Assembly: GCA_038087015.1 (NCBI GenBank) | Contig: JASBNA010000035.1 | Coordinates: 62,001 to 126,000, forward strand | Direction: 5' to 3' | Length of the DNA stretch: 64,000 nucleotides | Source of the DNA: Cerrena zonata | Taxonomy: Eukaryota; Basidiomycota; Agaricomycetes; Polyporales; Cerrenaceae | In this document: positions 59,963 through 64,000 of the stretch, piece by piece | Numbering within the stretch: position 1 is the stretch's first letter | How the letters are laid out: every line of letters starts with the position of its first letter | The notes under the pieces: generated by a model | Told to the model about the DNA's origin: nothing | The model's database searches: none | Seen by the model: only the letters and a program-made list of their open reading frames with translations | Translations under genes and position numbers: made by a program

Positions 59963-62900
59963 GACTGTGGCAGGGATCGGGGCAAATATACGAGCTGGCT
60001 AGGGCTTTGAATGAGGTGGATGATGTCGAGTGTTTGGCTTAGCGGGGGCTATGAGGCAATAGGAAGGGGAAGCGATACAGGGATTGGGAGGTGTTTAAAT
60101 GGAAAGGCTGTGACGGGGAGGAGGAAGGAGGAAGAAGAGGAAGTGGTGGTAAGAAAAGAGATCGAGACAGGCACACCACTCGCACTCCCTTGCGCCAGAT
60201 GCAGATGCAGATACCACTCCGAGTCGCCTACTCCAGACGCCAGTCCTCCTCCCTCTCTTTCACACTCCGCCCGGCCTCGTCTCACTCCCCTTGTTGTCTG
60301 CCCTACTCGCACAAAGCACAAAGTCTCTAATTCACTCGACCTTGTAGCTGTCCTCTGACCCTCTGCACTGTCCAACGTCCACAGCCATCTCCCTATTCTC
60401 GACGCATTGCCCCCTTCCCACGCCCTCTACTCCGTCGTCTTTCGGCTTCTTCCCCAATGGCCGCTAATGCCGTCCCATTCCCAACCTACTCTCCTCCTCC
60501 TCCCACCGCCTTTCCATTTCTTCGCTACCTGCTGTCTACTCTACATCTTCCATCCCCTTTCGACACTCACTCTCTCGCTCCTTAGCTTCTTTGCACCATT
60601 TGTACACTATTTCTCCTAAATTCCCTCGATAAATGACTACGGAGCTATCAACAACCAAATGTCGGCTACCTCTTCCTTCCGAAACAACGGTCGGACACTT
60701 TTCGTCTCCTTGCCCAGTCCCCCATCCTTTCCACGCTCGCTCGTCTTCTGCGCGTGCACCTCATTCATTTTAGCAACCACTCTTCCCCACAAAACTCAAG
60801 ACGACACAATCCATCCTGAAGCTTCTTTTCAAGACCCATCTTCATCTTGACAATGCACTTGCTCCATGCGGCGTTTGATTCGATCGTCCGATTCCCAACC
60901 CATTGAATGAAACTTGCATCATGATCCCCAACATCATTCAAGATTTCCCCTGTCTGCTTGCTTGCCTGCGCGTGTCTCTCCTTGCGATCTCGTCTTGTCT
61001 TGAACGTTAACTCTAACTAGCCGACTTTCCAATTCATCGCGCTTCCACCGCATCTTGACCACCTGGTCCCAGTCTTGACTTCCCTCTTGCATCTTGCATC
61101 TTCCAATTCGTCATTCCTTCCACCGCCCGTGAACCTGCAGGCTTTTCAAGACCATCAAACGTCACTTCCTCTTGAGCTCGTGTATCAGTGCCACCGAAAC
61201 ATACTATCCTCTCTCTTTCCCAACGTACCTTCTCTCATGTTCCTTCCGGCTCCGGACTTTGAGAGGGTCACCATTTGGAATTCAGCGACTCGTACTACCA
61301 ACAACACTAGCATCATGCATCATCTTTCAACCCTCTCGCTTGAACGTTAACTCGCTCCCTCGTTCGGCCTTTTTCGCCACTCCCTATACGTACATCTTTC
61401 ATCGCATATACCGCATTCCCCGTCTATATTACAGACAACTGTACCATTCCTGATTAAGGAACTGTTGATGTCATGATGTCCTTGATCCATACCGTGATTC
61501 ATTGATTCGTTCGATCGGGTTCAACGATCCTTGCTTTGCTTCTGTTCAACAAACCTGCATCCGTTGATACATCATTATTGATTCTGTCCACCAGTTTCCT
61601 TTATCTCATTCTTCTATGACCTCCCTGCACCGTATTGCAATCGTGTTTGAATTATCAATCTGTGGTGATATCGGTCTGAGGGTGCAGGTTTGCGCAACTA
61701 CTTCTCTTCTGCCCGATCGTTGGATGTTTTCCTTCCTCTGTGAGGAACGTTGGCTGCGCACCCGAAACGGGTTGTACCTCTATAGGTTTCATTACCAAAC
61801 TTACTCCTGTGTAGAGTGTGTTAAAAGCTTTCGAAAAGCACAAGTCATATTACACAGAAGCTCCTTACTGCGTCTTGCTGTTCGTCCCACAAAGTGGACT
61901 ACTCTATTAGTGTGCTTTCTTCCTCTTACAGAATCCCCTCACTCGCTCTTTCCCTACTTCACACCCCAACCTGTCTTGACGCGTCTTCATTTCCGAACTT
62001 CCCAAACATCAAGACGATCTGCGTCTACTCGTAAGATCCCGTCAAGCACGCACGAAGCATCATCCTGTGTGTCAAGCCCCGCACTGAGGAGTGTTCTAGA
62101 AATCTTGAAAGCTTGAACCTTGTATGTATAGAATCCCAAGAAGATTACTTCCTTCGGGTATGATGGGTGTGATAACCTGATAGGTGGTATTTTTTTCGGT
62201 GACAGTATCAAATACCAGTTCCGCGAAGACCATCTTGTTCCTGCATTTTTGTGATAGTCTTCCTTTTACCACAATCCCTTTCCATTTCGTCTTGAGCTCC
62301 TCTCCCATGTCCGGTACCGCAGCTCGAACGCCCCCCAAGCAACACCCTAACCATCATATCACGTAAAACCAAGCACAAAACGGAACCTATTTCTATTTCC
62401 ATACTAAGCACAGCCCCGACGAATTTGCCTCCGGAGGCTCTACGCATCTGAATAAACACTCACAGCCTTCTCATTAGTTATTTCCCAATTCCTCCCGTTT
62501 CGAACAGACCGGACGTAATGTGCTTTCAAAGTCTTGACTTAGGCTGTCCAGTTTCCTTACATGCGTTCCCTGAAGTGAACGGGTCTTGATACCGTCACTT
62601 CCTGCCACTATCTCACGCCCCAAATAGGTGATCTCTCCCTCTCCTCCTCCTTTCTCCTCCCATTCATTACCCACTTATCTAATATCTAATACTGTATCTA
62701 AACCACTTGCTTATCCCTTCCGGAACCTAAACCGCACTCTCGTGAGCTCCGGTCTTCAGACTCCCTTCGTTGCGGGATCTCCAATCAAATATAACACGAG
62801 CTTCTTTTTTTGCATTTAGGTTGTTTATGGTTTTATGCAAGTGTTTGGATTTATGAGTTGGATCAATGTTCAATTGGATGGAGCGGGTAGGTTATGATGT

Positions 62901-63681
62901 TGGTATGATGTATCGGTCGAGGGAGAGATGATCATGTTATAGATGATTCTCGGGGACCGTTCAGGACTTGGTGGACCTGTGGGGAGACTCGGACCCGTCT
63001 CCATCAAGCAATCACTTTCCATCGATAGACCAACCAGGTCTCTCCAAAAATATTTTACGGTCATCATCCACGTTCATCTAATGGCCGACCGCGACTGGCC
63101 ATGGACGGACGAATGGGAGCGAATAGGAGGGGCCTGACAACCTACCTCTCACTCTCGTTCACTTACCCACTACCTCCTATCAAACCGTCGTAAAGTGTGG
63201 AAAACTCGTGTATACAGTCGCTCATAACCCAAAGACGAATTGAATTGTCGAACTTGATCAATTTCTGCGGGCGGTTGGGAAGATTCACAAGAGATTGAGT
63301 GGGTTTTGATGTCTCTCGTCTCTTGACGTTTTTGGAATTTGTAGGCGCGAGTGGAATGGTAAGTGTTATACTGTCTTTGTACTGGTGATGAAACTGATCA
63401 CGTACGCATAAAGTGACTATACGATTTTGGATAGAATGATGATGCAGGGTGGGTGTCGGGATCTGATACCAAAGTCTAAGCATAAGCAATTTCCTTTTTT
63501 GCTCTTGCTTGATTCGCCCATAACCTTAGGGGAACGTTGAGATGCTCAATGTTCACAGAGGATGGTGTTCATGACGACGAGAAGGTGAAGGACCAGACTT
63601 TCGTATCAATGACATGCTCATCAGGAAGCAGGGAGCTTTGTATCCTGGTTGACAGGTTTCAGACCGAACCTACCACAATCC
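59963..63681. other. Long non-coding, C/T-biased region
   Basis: About 3.7 kb. From about 60180 to 62100 the plus strand is strongly C/T-rich (many ctcc, cttc, tcct words), a composition common in fungal promoters and 5' leaders. Open frames in it are low-complexity. It probably holds the promoter and long 5' UTR of the transcription factor and perhaps an untranslated transcript. A frame at 63163-63489 on the minus strand might be an exon of the gene at the right edge. Confidence 0.45.
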
Positions 63682-63975
63682 CTACAACTGGTGTGTGCTT
63701 CGTCTTACAATGCACTCCGTGCATGTCCATGATGGTTTCGTAGTCTGTTTCGTTTTCTCGTACCTCTTGGTAACACTACTTCCCTGAACTCTGAGTTCAC
63801 GTCCGCTCCATGTGATCCATGTCTGCATATATTCGTACCTGCTCAGGGTGCGATCAACGATCTCGATCCACCACCCATTCATATCTTCCAGTCCGTAGAT
63901 CCACGCCATTCCCCGACGATACATCCACATGCCCTGACAAAACTCGACCCTCGGCGTTCCTAGCTCATCATCCAT
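63682..63975 (-). CDS. Fragment of an unrecognised gene at the window edge
   Basis: Open frame MDDELGTPRVEFCQGMWM, then WWIEIVDRTLSRYEYMQTW and SGRELRVQGSSVTK, followed by a GTACGAG donor near 63763. Tryptophan-rich and not low-complexity, so probably coding. A TAG directly before the ATG could equally be a splice acceptor, so the true start may be outside the window. The downstream exon is not resolved. No family recognised. Confidence 0.4.
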   Translation of the reverse strand: MDDELGTPRVEFCQGMWMYRRGMAWIYGLEDMNGWWIEIVDRTLSRYEYMQTWITWSGRELRVQGSSVTKRYEKTKQTTKPSWTCTECIVRRSTHQL

Positions 63976-64000
63976 CTATCCCATCAAAATTAGAGATACA

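Noticed and set aside
60407..61453. Open frames in the C/T-rich tract
   Set aside because: Pro/Ser/Leu/Phe-rich translations are expected from pyrimidine bias; no motif or conserved pattern.

Overview
The window looks like nuclear DNA of a filamentous basidiomycete, most likely a mushroom-forming agaricomycete. Genes are compact and split by many short GT-AG introns of about 50-65 nt, TATA boxes often lie about 40-50 nt upstream of the ATG, and the gene content is typical of that class: expanded tyrosine-kinase-like (TKL) kinases, orphan P-loop GTPases, a MACPF pore-former with a VPS62-like tail, a MYND protein, and several medium-chain reductases. No rRNA, tRNA, CRISPR or recognisable transposon was found.

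Layout. 0-5 kb: TKL kinase (-), a NatB-type N-acetyltransferase (+), a medium-chain reductase (-). 6-10.5 kb: DHHC palmitoyltransferase (-), second reductase (+), MYND zinc-finger protein (-). 12-18.7 kb: MACPF/VPS62 protein (+), Aro8-type aminotransferase (-), small orphan (+), UPF0014/FetB-like membrane protein (-). 18.9-24.7 kb: two tandem loci on the minus strand in which a P-loop GTPase and coiled coil lie directly upstream of a Cys cluster and a TKL kinase. 25-31 kb: small coiled-coil protein, kinetochore Dsn1/Mis13 (-), cytochrome c (+), TFIIF beta (+). 31-38 kb: a broken NAD-epimerase-like gene, a GH18 chitinase, an aldo/keto reductase of the Kv-beta type. 39-47 kb: Ypi1/PPP1R11-type PP1 inhibitor, third reductase (frameshifted), an orphan, and two stand-alone GTPases arranged head to head. 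47-60 kb: ADP1-type ABC transporter, a WD40-like DUF2415 protein, a C2H2 transcription factor resembling Crz1. 60-64 kb: mostly C/T-rich non-coding sequence and the edge of an unrecognised gene.

Two kinds of gene coexist. Conserved single-copy housekeeping genes (cyc1, tfg2, dsn1, adp1, ypi1) read cleanly across their introns. Between them lie fast-evolving families: three kinases, four GTPase modules and three reductases, several of which carry single-base frame breaks or decayed domains.

The most interesting element is the GTPase-coiled coil-Cys cluster-TKL kinase architecture at 18.9-24.7 kb, seen in two adjacent states of decay, with a third kinase lacking the GTPase at 0.2-1.9 kb and two stand-alone GTPase relatives at 43-47 kb. 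Its function is unknown; a signalling or defence role is only an inference. A candidate one-nucleotide exon in the palmitoyltransferase is the most unusual gene-structure feature.
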